Source of the DNA: Streptomyces sp. CNH099
Lineage (GTDB): Bacteria > Actinomycetota > Actinomycetes > Streptomycetales > Streptomycetaceae
Length of the DNA stretch: 64,000 nucleotides
Assembly (NCBI GenBank): GCA_000514715.1
Contig: AZWL01000004.1
Location: 248,001-312,000 of the forward strand
Direction of reading: 5' to 3'
The notes below the pieces were generated by a model. The model was not told where the DNA came from. It searched no databases and saw only the letters and a list, made by a program, of their open reading frames with translations. Both the position numbers and the translations under genes were made by a program. Below, in pieces: positions 1 to 8,027 of the stretch. The first letter of the stretch is position 1; every line of letters begins with the position of its first letter.

Positions 1-19
1 TTCAGCGGATGGGCGGCGG

Positions 20-1351
20 ATGCAGCAGGTGATGAGCAGGAGGGCCCCGGGGGCCTGGCGCAACTGGGCGGGCACCGTCGCGGCGCGCCCCGTGCGCACC
101 GCCAGCCCCGCGACCACCGCCGAGACCGCCGCCGCCGTACGCGCCGCCGCCGAGGACGGCTTGCAGGTCAAGGCCGTGGGTACGGGCCACTCCTTCACCG
201 CCGCCGCGGCCACCGGCGGGCTCATGATCCGCCCGGAGCGGCTGGTCGGCGTCCACGAGATCGACCGGGAGGCCGGCACCGTCGCCGTCGCCGCGGGCAC
301 TCCGCTGCACCAGCTCAACCAGACCCTCGCCGCCGCCGGCCTGTCGCTGACCAACATGGGCGACATCATGGCGCAGACCGTCTCCGGCGCCACCGCGACC
401 GGCACCCACGGCACCGGCCGCTCCTCCGCCTCGCTGGCCGCCCAGATCACCGCGCTGGAGCTGGTCACCGCCGACGGCCGGGCGCGTACGTACACGGCGG
501 CCGACACGGGCGCGGACGCGGCCGTCTTCGCCGCGGCCCGGCTGGGCCTGGGCGCGCTGGGCGTCGTGACGTCGCTGACGTTCGCGGTGGAGCCGGTCTT
601 CCTGCTGACCGCGCGGGAGGAGCCGATGCCGCTCACCGACGTCCTCGCGTCGTTCGACGAGCTGGCGGAGGGCAACGAGCACTTCGAGTTCTACTGGTTC
701 CCGCACACCGGCCGCTGCAACACCAAGCGCAACAACCGCAGCGCGGGCCCCGCGGAGCCGCTCGGCCGGATCGGCGGCTGGATCGACGACGAGCTGCTGT
801 CCAACGGCGTGTTCGGGGCGGCGTGTGCGGTGGGGCGGGCGGTGCCCGCGACGATCCCGGGCATCGCGGCGGTCTCCAGCCGGGCGCTGTCGGCGCGTAC
901 GTACACGGACATCCCGTACAAGGTCTTCACCAGCCCCCGGCGGGTGCGGTTCGTGGAGATGGAGTACGCGGTGCCGCGCGCGGCGGCGGTGTCCGCGCTC
1001 CGGGAGCTGAAGGCGATGGTCGACCGGTCGGGGCTGCGGATCAGCTTCCCGGTGGAGGTACGGGTCGCGCCCGCGGACGACATCCCGCTGTCGACGGCGT
1101 CGGGGCGGGACACGGCGTACATCGCGGTGCACCTGTACCGCGGGACGCCGCACCAGGCGTACTTCACGGCGGTGGAGCGGATCATGACGGCGCACGGGGG
1201 CCGGCCGCACTGGGGGAAGCTGCACAGCCGGGACGCGGAGTACCTGGCGGGCGTGTACCCGCGGTTCGGGGAGTTCACGGCGGTACGGGACCGGCTGGAC
1301 CCCGGACGCGTGTTCGGCAACGACTACCTGCGGCGGGTGCTGGGGAGCTGA
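20..1351 (+). CDS. FAD-linked oxidase, D-arabinono-1,4-lactone / alditol oxidase family
   Basis: A 443-residue flavoenzyme likely to oxidise a sugar alcohol or sugar lactone with O2. The N-terminal half is a FAD_binding_4 (PCMH) fold, and the GTGHSFT motif carries His57, which in this family (for example alditol oxidase) binds FAD covalently. The second half matches the ALO domain and ends with HWGK (GGRPHWGKLHS) about 45 residues from the C-terminus, a family signature near the active site. Length fits the family (about 420-450). The ATG at 20 is the first start in the window; an in-frame ATG at 32 is an alternative. There is no signal peptide, so it is probably cytoplasmic. The exact substrate cannot be read from the sequence. 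Confidence 0.85.
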   Translation: MQQVMSRRAPGAWRNWAGTVAARPVRTASPATTAETAAAVRAAAEDGLQVKAVGTGHSFTAAAATGGLMIRPERLVGVHEIDREAGTVAVAAGTPLHQLNQTLAAAGLSLTNMGDIMAQTVSGATATGTHGTGRSSASLAAQITALELVTADGRARTYTAADTGADAAVFAAARLGLGALGVVTSLTFAVEPVFLLTAREEPMPLTDVLASFDELAEGNEHFEFYWFPHTGRCNTKRNNRSAGPAEPLGRIGGWIDDELLSNGVFGAACAVGRAVPATIPGIAAVSSRALSARTYTDIPYKVFTSPRRVRFVEMEYAVPRAAAVSALRELKAMVDRSGLRISFPVEVRVAPADDIPLSTASGRDTAYIAVHLYRGTPHQAYFTAVERIMTAHGGRPHWGKLHSRDAEYLAGVYPRFGEFTAVRDRLDPGRVFGNDYLRRVLGS

Positions 1352-1416
1352 GCGCGCTGCCCCGCGACCCCGCCGTCCCGGCATCGACCCCGCAGCCCCG
1401 GCACCGCACCGCCGCG

Positions 1417-2535
1417 CTACTGCGTCGCCTCCGGGGCCGCCTCCCCGTCCTGCTCCGGGGCCGCCGGCGACTCCCCCGTACCCGGGGTCTCCGCACCGTC
1501 GCCGCCGGTCTCCGGCGCCGTCGGAGTGGGCGTGGGGGCCGGCGTGGTGCCGCCGCCGGTGCCGGGCGCGGGGTCGCCGCCGTCGCCGGGCTGCTGCGGG
1601 GTGGGCGTGCCGCCGGGCTGCCGGGCGTCGTCGGCGTCCTCGCCGGCGGCTCCGTCCCCGGGCCGGGAGTCGGAGCCGGTGCCGGCGTCGGAGTCGGAGG
1701 AGCCGCCCGGCTCCCCGGTCTCCCCGGCGCCCGGCTCGGTGTCGTCGGTGGTGCCGGCGCCGCCGTCGTCGGCGGGCGGGGAATCCGACTTTCGTTCCCC
1801 CGGGCTGAAAGACGTGCCGGTGCGGTCGTCACCCCAGGCGTTGGAGAGCGGGCCGCCGGTCATCTTCTCGATGCCGAAGACCACGGCCATCACGGCGACG
1901 AACGTCCCGGCGGCGACGAGCCCGAGGCGCCGCCAGCCGCGGGCGCGGCCGCGGGTTCCGTGGGTGCTGGCGGCGCCGAAGACGCCGGTGGGGGCGGGTG
2001 CGTCCGGCCGGGGTGGCGCGGTGGGCAGGAGCTGGGTCGCGTCGTCGGCCGCGGGCCGTGCGGCGGGCAGCAGTTGCGTCGCGTCGTCGGCCGCCGGCCG
2101 TGCGAGGGGCAGCAGTTGCGTCGCGTCGTCGGCCGCGGGGCCGGCGTCCGGGAGCGGCTGCGTCCCGTCCCCGGCGGCCGGCGGCACGGTGCTGAGCAGC
2201 TGCGTCGCGTCGTCCGCCCGGTTGCGTACGGGCGCCGGCAGCGGCGTCGTCTGCTTGTGCAGCGCCTTCGGTCCCGCGACCGCCGCGTCCTTCAACTGCT
2301 CCCCGGTGCGCCGGAAGACGTGCTGGAAGAGCGCGCCGCCCGCCGTGGCGCCCACGCTGACCACGCCGGCGCCGATGATCGTGCCGTACACGCCCATGCT
2401 GGACGCGAGGAACGCCGCCACCATCGTGGCCGACGCACCGCCCGCGACCTGGGCACCGCTCAGCTCGATCCGGCTCCCGCGCCGCTCTTCGCCGTCGTCC
2501 GCCGCCGTCCTGTCCGCCGTGCTCCGCATCTCCAT
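1417..2535 (-). CDS. Actinobacterial membrane protein with tandem DATQLLP repeats
   Basis: About 372 residues from the ATG at 2535 (GGAG 10 bases upstream); the frame stays open to 2664, but that extension looks non-coding. Visible order: a short acidic N-terminus, a Gly/Ala-rich hydrophobic stretch (about residues 30-65), a run of about five 14-residue repeats built on AADDATQLLP, one clear membrane segment (LGLVAAGTFVAVMAVVFGI), then a long disordered Pro/Gly/Thr/Asp-rich tail. I recognise it only as a hypothetical protein type seen in Streptomyces. DATQLLP resembles short phosphorylatable Thr motifs in regulatory proteins, but that is inference. It is divergent from sepH. Function unknown. 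Confidence 0.7.
   Translation of the reverse strand: MEMRSTADRTAADDGEERRGSRIELSGAQVAGGASATMVAAFLASSMGVYGTIIGAGVVSVGATAGGALFQHVFRRTGEQLKDAAVAGPKALHKQTTPLPAPVRNRADDATQLLSTVPPAAGDGTQPLPDAGPAADDATQLLPLARPAADDATQLLPAARPAADDATQLLPTAPPRPDAPAPTGVFGAASTHGTRGRARGWRRLGLVAAGTFVAVMAVVFGIEKMTGGPLSNAWGDDRTGTSFSPGERKSDSPPADDGGAGTTDDTEPGAGETGEPGGSSDSDAGTGSDSRPGDGAAGEDADDARQPGGTPTPQQPGDGGDPAPGTGGGTTPAPTPTPTAPETGGDGAETPGTGESPAAPEQDGEAAPEATQ
2025..2218 (-). repeat. 42-bp coding tandem repeat, about five copies
   Basis: Units start near 2025, 2067, 2109, about 2150 and 2194 and share GCAGCAGTTGCGTCGCGTCG. The 42-base period equals 14 codons and encodes the DATQLLP repeats of the surrounding membrane-protein gene. 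The three upstream copies on the plus strand are nearly identical and the later ones diverged, as expected of unequal crossing-over or slippage within a coding region. Confidence 0.8.
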
Positions 2536-2946
2536 CCCAAGATCGCTCCGATGGCCTCTCGCCCACCTGAACGACCCCGCCGACGGACCCGATAGTTCCG
2601 ATTCCGGGGATTCTGTGATGCAACGCACCTCTTGATCGAACCGGGGCGCAACCGGCAGACTCAACTGCCTTGCAACGTTCGACGTTCGGTGGCGCGCCGG
2701 TCCACCCGCATGGCTCGAATGGAGTACTGTGGGCGAGCCAGTGCTCCGGTGTCCGTCCGACGGCGGCGATCACGGCCGCTGCGTTGCAAACGCATAACCG
2801 TTTCATAGCGGCGCATCGGGTTCCAAGACCCGACACGCCGGGCAACTCAGCAATGTTGTGGCAGGCTGCACCCGGGCAGGCCACACTCGACTAGCGGAAA
2901 GAGCAGCGACGCACCGAACGTCGGCAGGCACCACCGGGAGGTTCCC
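2536..2946. other. Divergent intergenic region (membrane protein / sepH)
   Basis: No convincing gene lies here. It is less GC-rich than its surroundings and must hold the divergent promoters. A perfect palindrome, TGCGTT-GCA-AACGCA, lies at 2780-2794 about 150 bases before sepH. I could not assign it to a known regulator. Confidence 0.5.
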
Positions 2947-4044
2947 ATGCCCGAACTGCGTGTCGTGGCGGTCAGCAACGACGGCACACGGCTGGTGCTG
3001 AAGGCTGCGGACAGTACGGAGTACACCCTTCCGATTGACGAGCGTCTGCGCGCCGCGGTGCGCAACGACCGTGCGCGGCTCGGCCAGATCGAGATCGAGG
3101 TCGAGAACCACCTGCGCCCCCGGGACATCCAGGCCCGGATACGGGCCGGGGCGTCGGCGGAGGAGGTCGCCGCGCTCGCCGGGATCCCCGTCGACCGCGT
3201 ACGGCGCTTCGAGGGCCCGGTGCTGGCGGAGCGGGCGTTCATGGCCGAGCGGGCCCGCAAGACGCCCATCCGGCGGCCCGGCGAGAGCGCCGGCCCGGCG
3301 CTGGGCGAGGCGGTCGCCGAGCGGCTGCTGATGCGCGGCGCGGACAAGGACTCGACGCGGTGGGACTCCTGGCGGCGGGACGACGGCACCTGGGAGGTGC
3401 TGCTCGTCTACGTCGTCGCCGGTGAGCCGCACAACGCCGGCTGGACGTACGACCCGCCGCGGCGGCTCGTCCAGCCCGTCGACGACGAGGCGCGGGCGCT
3501 GATCGGCGAGGCCGACGCCTCGCCGGACCCGAGCCTGCCGTTCGTGCCGAAGATCGCGCGGCTGCCGCGGAGCCCGGAGCGTACGTCCGACACCGGGCGC
3601 GGCGACCGGGACAGGGACCGGGACGCCTCCGCCGAGGACCGCGGGGACTCCCTGACCAGCCTGCTGGAGGCGGTGCCGAACTTCCGGGGCGACCTGGTCG
3701 TGCCGGACCAGTCCGCGTCGGCGTCCACGGCGACGTCCGAGGGCGCGGCCGGGTCCGCCGGCGCCGGGACCAAGCCGGGTCCGGTGCACGGGCCGGTCCC
3801 CGGGCCGCCGCCCGAGGAGGAGCCCGAGCCCGCGGTGGAGGAGGAGCCGCCGGCGCCCGCGGCCAGCGCGGGTTCGGCGTACGCGGACGTGCTCATGCCG
3901 CGGAGCGTCTCGGCCCACCGGGACCGGCTGACGGGGCAGACGGACCGGCAGGCGGAGGCCGACGGCGTGCGGCCGGGCCGGCGGGCCGCGGTGCCCAGCT
4001 GGGACGAGATCGTGTTCGGGAGCCGGCGCAAGAAGCCGGAGTAG
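2947..4044 (+). CDS. sepH: Cell division protein SepH (DUF3071)
   Basis: A 365-residue cytoplasmic protein. In Streptomyces SepH binds FtsZ and stimulates its assembly at division septa. The conserved N-terminal DUF3071 domain (about 1-165) begins MPELRVVAVSNDG and includes an HTH-like segment (DIQARIRAGASAEEVAALAG). A disordered acidic/Pro-rich middle follows, then the conserved C-terminal motif VPSWDEIVFG followed by basic residues, the typical SepH ending. The start is supported by GGGAGG six bases before the ATG. It is monocistronic, bounded downstream by a strong hairpin. Confidence 0.93.
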   Translation: MPELRVVAVSNDGTRLVLKAADSTEYTLPIDERLRAAVRNDRARLGQIEIEVENHLRPRDIQARIRAGASAEEVAALAGIPVDRVRRFEGPVLAERAFMAERARKTPIRRPGESAGPALGEAVAERLLMRGADKDSTRWDSWRRDDGTWEVLLVYVVAGEPHNAGWTYDPPRRLVQPVDDEARALIGEADASPDPSLPFVPKIARLPRSPERTSDTGRGDRDRDRDASAEDRGDSLTSLLEAVPNFRGDLVVPDQSASASTATSEGAAGSAGAGTKPGPVHGPVPGPPPEEEPEPAVEEEPPAPAASAGSAYADVLMPRSVSAHRDRLTGQTDRQAEADGVRPGRRAAVPSWDEIVFGSRRKKPE

Positions 4045-4054
4045 CCGACCGCTC

Positions 4055-4094
4055 GGGCGCGGGGCGTACGGAGTCGTCCGTACGCCCCGCGCCC
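4055..4094 (+). terminator. Strong hairpin terminator after sepH
   Basis: Perfect 18-bp stem (4055-4072 with 4077-4094) around a 4-base loop GTCG, starting 10 bases after the sepH stop. There is no U-tract, as is common in Streptomyces. It also separates sepH from the convergent sulfurtransferase gene. Confidence 0.85.
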
Positions 4095-4202
4095 TTCCCG
4101 TGCGCGCGCCGCGCCACGGCCCGCCCGCGCACGGCGCGCCGGAAGGCGCCGAGGGCGCCGCCCGCCCGTGGCCCGGGGGCGCGGCCGGCGCCGCCGTTCC
4201 CG

Positions 4203-5030
4203 TCAGCCCGGTTCCGCGCCCGTCGCCACCTCGCGGGCCGGATCCGCCGTCCACTCCGACCACGACCCCGGGTAGAGCGCCGCGGGGATGCCGGCGATCT
4301 CCAGGGCCAGGACCTCCTGCGCCGCGGAGACGCCCGAGCCGCAGTACACGCCGACCTCCGCGCCCGCTCCGGCCCCGAGCGTGCGGAAGCGCGCCGCCAG
4401 GTCGGCCGCGGGCCGGAAGGTTCCGTCGGCGGCGAGGTTCTCCGCGGTCGGCGCGGAGACCGCGCCGGGGATGTGGCCCGCGACCGGGTCGATGGGCTCC
4501 GTCTCGCCCCGGTACCGCTCCCCCGCCCGGGCGTCGAGCAGCACGCCGCGGCGGGCGAGCGCGGCGGCCTCGTCGGCGCTGAGCACCGGCAGCGCGCCGG
4601 GCACGGGAGCGAAGTCGCCCGCGGCGCCCGCGGGCGGGGTGCGGGACAGCTCGCCGGGCCACGCGGCCAGGCCCCCGTCGAGGACGCGGACGTCCGGGTG
4701 GCCGGTGTAGCGCAGCAGCCACCAGCAGCGGGCCGCGGACCAGCCCTGGCCCGCGTCGTACACGACCACGGGACGGTCCGCGAAGACACCGGCCCGGCGC
4801 ATGGCGGCGCCGAAGACACCGAGGTCGGGGAGCGGGTGCCGGCCCCGCGGCCCCGGCGGGCCGGCCAGCTCGGCGTCCAGGTCGACGTAGGCGGCGCCGG
4901 GGATGTGGCCCGCGTCGTACTCGGGGCGGCCGGGCGGGCCGCCCAGCGTGTAGCGCACGTCGAGCACGACGGGCGGCCGGGGGCCCGCCAGGTCGCCCGC
5001 GAGTTCGGTTCCGGAGATGATGGAAGTCAT
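4203..5030 (-). CDS. Thiosulfate / 3-mercaptopyruvate sulfurtransferase (two rhodanese domains)
   Basis: About 275 residues with two tandem rhodanese domains: an N-terminal one (VLDVRYTLGG ... GHIPGAAYVDLDAEL) and a catalytic C-terminal one whose active loop reads YCGSGVSA. A CGSGVxA loop is typical of the mercaptopyruvate sulfurtransferase (SseA) branch. It would move sulfane sulfur from thiosulfate or 3-mercaptopyruvate to cyanide or thiols in the cytoplasm. The start chosen is MTSIISGTEL at 5030, with AGG nine bases upstream; ATG at 5039 and the longer frame to 5141 are less likely. It is convergent with sepH and divergent from the VOC gene. Confidence 0.87.
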   Translation of the reverse strand: MTSIISGTELAGDLAGPRPPVVLDVRYTLGGPPGRPEYDAGHIPGAAYVDLDAELAGPPGPRGRHPLPDLGVFGAAMRRAGVFADRPVVVYDAGQGWSAARCWWLLRYTGHPDVRVLDGGLAAWPGELSRTPPAGAAGDFAPVPGALPVLSADEAAALARRGVLLDARAGERYRGETEPIDPVAGHIPGAVSAPTAENLAADGTFRPAADLAARFRTLGAGAGAEVGVYCGSGVSAAQEVLALEIAGIPAALYPGSWSEWTADPAREVATGAEPG

Positions 5031-5225
5031 GGAGGCCATCCTGGCGCAGCGTCGCGCCGCGCTTCCTACCCCGCCCCGAAAACCCACATTTTCCGGTGAG
5101 ACGGACAATTCCTCAAACGGATCGGCGCAGAGGGGGCGCACCGCAGCAGGGGGGATGAAAACATCTACACAGGCGTCACCGGAACGTCACCCACCGCCAC
5201 CATTCGACGGTCAGAGAGGGCTGCC

Positions 5226-5987
5226 ATGTCCGAGGGAGCGATTCTCAGCGCGCCGGGCACACCGTGCTGGGTGAGCCTGATGGTGCACAGGCTGGACACG
5301 ACCGAGGATTTCTACCGGGGCCTGTTCGGCTGGGTCTTCGAGGAGGGCCCCCGCGCGCTCGGTCCGTACCGGCTGGCGCGGCTGGACGGCGGCCAGGTCG
5401 CCGGGATCGGGGCGATGGCGCCGGACCGCAGGCTGCCGGTGGACTGGACGCCGTACCTCGCGACCGACGACGCCGACGCCGCCAGCGAGCTGGTGCGCTG
5501 CTGCGGCGGGACGGTGGGGGTGGGGCCGCTGGACGCGGACGCGGCCGGCCGGAAGGCGATCTGCTCGGACCCGGCCGGGGCGGTGTTCGGGCTGTGGCAG
5601 CCGCGGCGGCACACCGGGGTGGAGCGGCACGGCCGCCCGGGCACGCCGGTGTGGAACGACCTGCTGGTGGCGGAGCCGACGATGGTCGCGAAGTTCTACG
5701 AGCTGGTCTTCGGCTACGACGTCCGCGCGGAGGGCGACGTCGCGACGCTGTACGTGCAGGGCCGGCCCGTGGCGTCGATCTGCGGCGCCGACGAGGAGGT
5801 GCTGCGCGAGGCGGGGCCGCGCTGGACGACCCACTTCGAGGTCGCCGACGTGGACGCGGCCGTGACGCGCGCGGAGGAGCTGGGCGGCCGGCGGGTGCGC
5901 GAGCCGCACGACACCCCGGCGGGGCGGATGGCGGAGGTCGCGGACCTGGAGGGCGCGCGGTTCACGGTGGTGCGCTCCCCGCGCTGA
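5226..5987 (+). CDS. VOC-family protein with two glyoxalase-like domains
   Basis: 253 residues with two vicinal-oxygen-chelate repeats. The first starts GTPCWVSLMVHRLDTTEDFY and the second starts GTPVWNDLLVAEPTMVAKFY and ends EGARFTVVRSP. Such two-domain proteins bind metal and small hydrophobic or antibiotic ligands, or act as dioxygenase/lyase-like enzymes; the Streptomyces members are mostly uncharacterised. The ATG is preceded by GAGAGGG. It stands alone between a divergent sulfurtransferase and a convergent phosphatase-type gene. Substrate unknown. Confidence 0.8.
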   Translation: MSEGAILSAPGTPCWVSLMVHRLDTTEDFYRGLFGWVFEEGPRALGPYRLARLDGGQVAGIGAMAPDRRLPVDWTPYLATDDADAASELVRCCGGTVGVGPLDADAAGRKAICSDPAGAVFGLWQPRRHTGVERHGRPGTPVWNDLLVAEPTMVAKFYELVFGYDVRAEGDVATLYVQGRPVASICGADEEVLREAGPRWTTHFEVADVDAAVTRAEELGGRRVREPHDTPAGRMAEVADLEGARFTVVRSPR

Positions 5988-6094
5988 CCGCCCCCGGCGG
6001 GGCCGGTGGTGTCGGGCCCGCCCGGCGCGCGGGCGCGCGGGCGCGGCACGCGCCGCGACCCCCGGCGCCGGGCGCCACCCGCGCGGGGCGCGGG

Positions 6095-6113
6095 GCCGTG
6101 GCCGGCCCACGGC
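6095..6113 (-). terminator. Short hairpin at the end of the phosphatase operon
   Basis: Seven-bp stem GCCGTGG/CCACGGC with a five-base loop, directly beyond the stop codon of the minus-strand phosphatase gene. Modest strength. Confidence 0.4.
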
Positions 6114-6114
6114 T

Positions 6115-7344
6115 TCAGGAGCGCACGGAGATCAGCGGGACCAGCTGTTCCGCCGGGGTCAGCGAGCCGTGCATGCCGACGAGCGCGGACTCCTTGGGCT
6201 CGGTGCGGGTGGCGACGATCGCGATGTCGTCGGCCGCGGCGACGATGACGTCCCCGAGCCGGTCCCGTACGCGCTCGTCGACCTTCGGCCCGAACCAGCC
6301 CAGCGCGACGGCCTCCTCGCGGCCGACGACCCAGGCGCGCTCGCCCAGCACCTCGCGCCACACCGCGAGCACGTCGCCGGCGGCGCCCGGGACGGCGTAC
6401 ACGTGCCGGGCGCGGCCCTCGCCGCCGAGGAGCCGGACCCCGGCGCGCAGCTCCCAGTCCTCGTCGACGTCGTAGCGGGCGTCGTCGGTGCCGGGGACGT
6501 CGACCATGCCGTGGTCGGCGGTGACGTAGAGGGCGGCGCGCGGCGGCAGTTGCTCGGCGAGGCGGCGGGCGAGGCGGTCGGCGTAGCCGAGCTGGCCGCG
6601 CCAGGCGTCGGAGTCGACGCCGTGGCGGTGGCCGTTGCCGTCGACCTCGCTGTAGTACGTGTAGACCAGCGCGCGGTCCGCGGCGGCGAGCTGCGCGGCG
6701 GCGACGTCCATGCGCTCCTCCCCCGACAGCCGGCCGTGGAAGGTGCCGCCGCTGAGCGCGATCGTCGTCAGCGGGGTGCTCTCGAAGGCGGGCGAGGACA
6801 CCTGCGCGGTGTGCACCCCGGCGTCGTGGGCGAGTTGGAAGACGGTGGGGTACGGCTGCCACGCGCGCGGCGCCGTCCAGGGCTGCCAGCGCAGCTGGTT
6901 CATCAGCTCACCGGTCCCGGGGTCGAGGACGGCGTAGCCGGGCAGGCCGTGCGCGCCGGGCGGCAGGCCGGTGCCCACGGAGGCGAGGGAGGTGGCGGTG
7001 GTCGCGGGGAAGCCGGCGGTCAGCGGCTCGCCGGTGGCCAGGGAGTGCAGGAAGGGGGCGTCCTCGGGGTGGGCGAGCAGCTGCTCCCAGCCGAGGCCGT
7101 CGATGAGGAACACGCAGGCGCGGTCGGCCGGTTCGACCCCGGCGAGGGCCGGCACGAAGCCGGGGACGCCGAGCCCGGCGGCGATGCTGGGGAGCAGGTC
7201 GGCCAGGGAGCCGGTGCCGTAGCGGGGGGCGGGCGCGGCGGCCGGGTCGAGCGGCGCGGGCCAGCCGTCGGCCGTCGCGGTGCCGTCGCCGGGTGCGCCG
7301 AAGGCGGGTGCGCCGCCGCCCGGTGTCCCTCCCGTCGCCGGCAT
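6115..7344 (-). CDS. Alkaline-phosphatase-superfamily protein (nucleotide pyrophosphatase / phosphodiesterase-like)
   Basis: 409 residues. The core matches the type I phosphodiesterase / nucleotide pyrophosphatase fold: a metal-site opening ACVFLIDGLGWEQL, the nucleophile loop GFPATTATSLASVGTGLPPG (Thr nucleophile context) followed by HGLPGY, a mid-protein EVDGNGHRHG metal motif, and VTADHGMVDV near the C-terminal metal site. It should hydrolyse phosphomono- or diesters. No clear signal peptide is seen. Its ATG shares one base with the stop of the upstream DUF5998 gene (TGATG), so the two are probably translationally coupled. The usual partner gene supports a conserved Streptomyces operon; the true substrate is unknown. 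Confidence 0.82.
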   Translation of the reverse strand: MPATGGTPGGGAPAFGAPGDGTATADGWPAPLDPAAAPAPRYGTGSLADLLPSIAAGLGVPGFVPALAGVEPADRACVFLIDGLGWEQLLAHPEDAPFLHSLATGEPLTAGFPATTATSLASVGTGLPPGAHGLPGYAVLDPGTGELMNQLRWQPWTAPRAWQPYPTVFQLAHDAGVHTAQVSSPAFESTPLTTIALSGGTFHGRLSGEERMDVAAAQLAAADRALVYTYYSEVDGNGHRHGVDSDAWRGQLGYADRLARRLAEQLPPRAALYVTADHGMVDVPGTDDARYDVDEDWELRAGVRLLGGEGRARHVYAVPGAAGDVLAVWREVLGERAWVVGREEAVALGWFGPKVDERVRDRLGDVIVAAADDIAIVATRTEPKESALVGMHGSLTPAEQLVPLISVRS

Positions 7345-7934
7345 CAGGCTTCCGGGCCGGCGGCGGTGGCCTCGGAGAGCGCCTGGGCGAAGTCCAGGGC
7401 CTGCCGTACGGTCTCGGGGCCGTCGCCGGCCTCGCTGACGCGCAGGCTCAGGTCGTCGGCGGTGGCCGAGCCGGTGTAGCCGTGGTCGGCGTCGCAGTTG
7501 GGGTCGCCGCAGGTGGCGGGCTCCATGTCGAGCCGGCTGACGGCGCCCCAGCCGACGGTCAGCACGACCTCGCGGGGCAGGGTGCCGGGGGTGTACGCCT
7601 CGGGGTTGCCGACGACGCGGCTGAGGACGACGGAGGAGATCCGGGCCAGCTTGACGGACTCGGTGGAGGTGGTGGCGTACGGCGTCGGCGAGGTGGCGTC
7701 CGCGGCCTGCTCGTCGGTGTGGCTGACGATGAAGCGGCTGTCGGTGAGCACGAGCACGGTGACGTGGCGCCGGACCTCGTTGGCGTCGAACGTCGTCTCC
7801 TGGTGGACCAGATACGCGGATACCGGCTCCTCGCCGACGGCGGCCTCCACCGCCTCCGCCACGAGGGCGGGGTAGTAGCCGCTGCGCTCGATCGCCGCGC
7901 GCAGCCCCTTGGTCGCGGTCCCGGTCTTAGCCAT
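7344..7934 (-). CDS. DUF5998 family protein
   Basis: 196 residues, beginning MAKTGTATKGLRAAIERSGY, recognisable as the conserved actinobacterial DUF5998 family. No catalytic motif is evident. A CGDPNCDADHGY segment near the C-terminus looks like a metal-binding knuckle. It lies 93 bases after the acetyltransferase gene and overlaps the phosphatase start by one base, suggesting one minus-strand operon of three genes. Function unknown. Confidence 0.78.
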   Translation of the reverse strand: MAKTGTATKGLRAAIERSGYYPALVAEAVEAAVGEEPVSAYLVHQETTFDANEVRRHVTVLVLTDSRFIVSHTDEQAADATSPTPYATTSTESVKLARISSVVLSRVVGNPEAYTPGTLPREVVLTVGWGAVSRLDMEPATCGDPNCDADHGYTGSATADDLSLRVSEAGDGPETVRQALDFAQALSEATAAGPEA

Positions 7935-8027
7935 GCGCCCATCCTACGGCCCGGCAGGCCGCGTCCGGTCCGCCAGCCGGGGCCCGGGCCGCCGGCACCC
8001 CCGGGGCCGCGGCCGCGGGCCGGCCGG

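Noticed and set aside
2025..2218. CRISPR-like array
   Set aside because: Repeats are 42-bp, contiguous, in frame with a coding region and without spacers.
4098..4136. A second hairpin after sepH (9-bp arms, about 20-base loop)
   Set aside because: The loop is too long and the 18-bp hairpin just before it explains termination.
5050..5120. A SigR promoter before the sulfurtransferase
   Set aside because: GGAAT is present on the minus strand, but no GTT lies at 18-19 bases, so the match is too weak.
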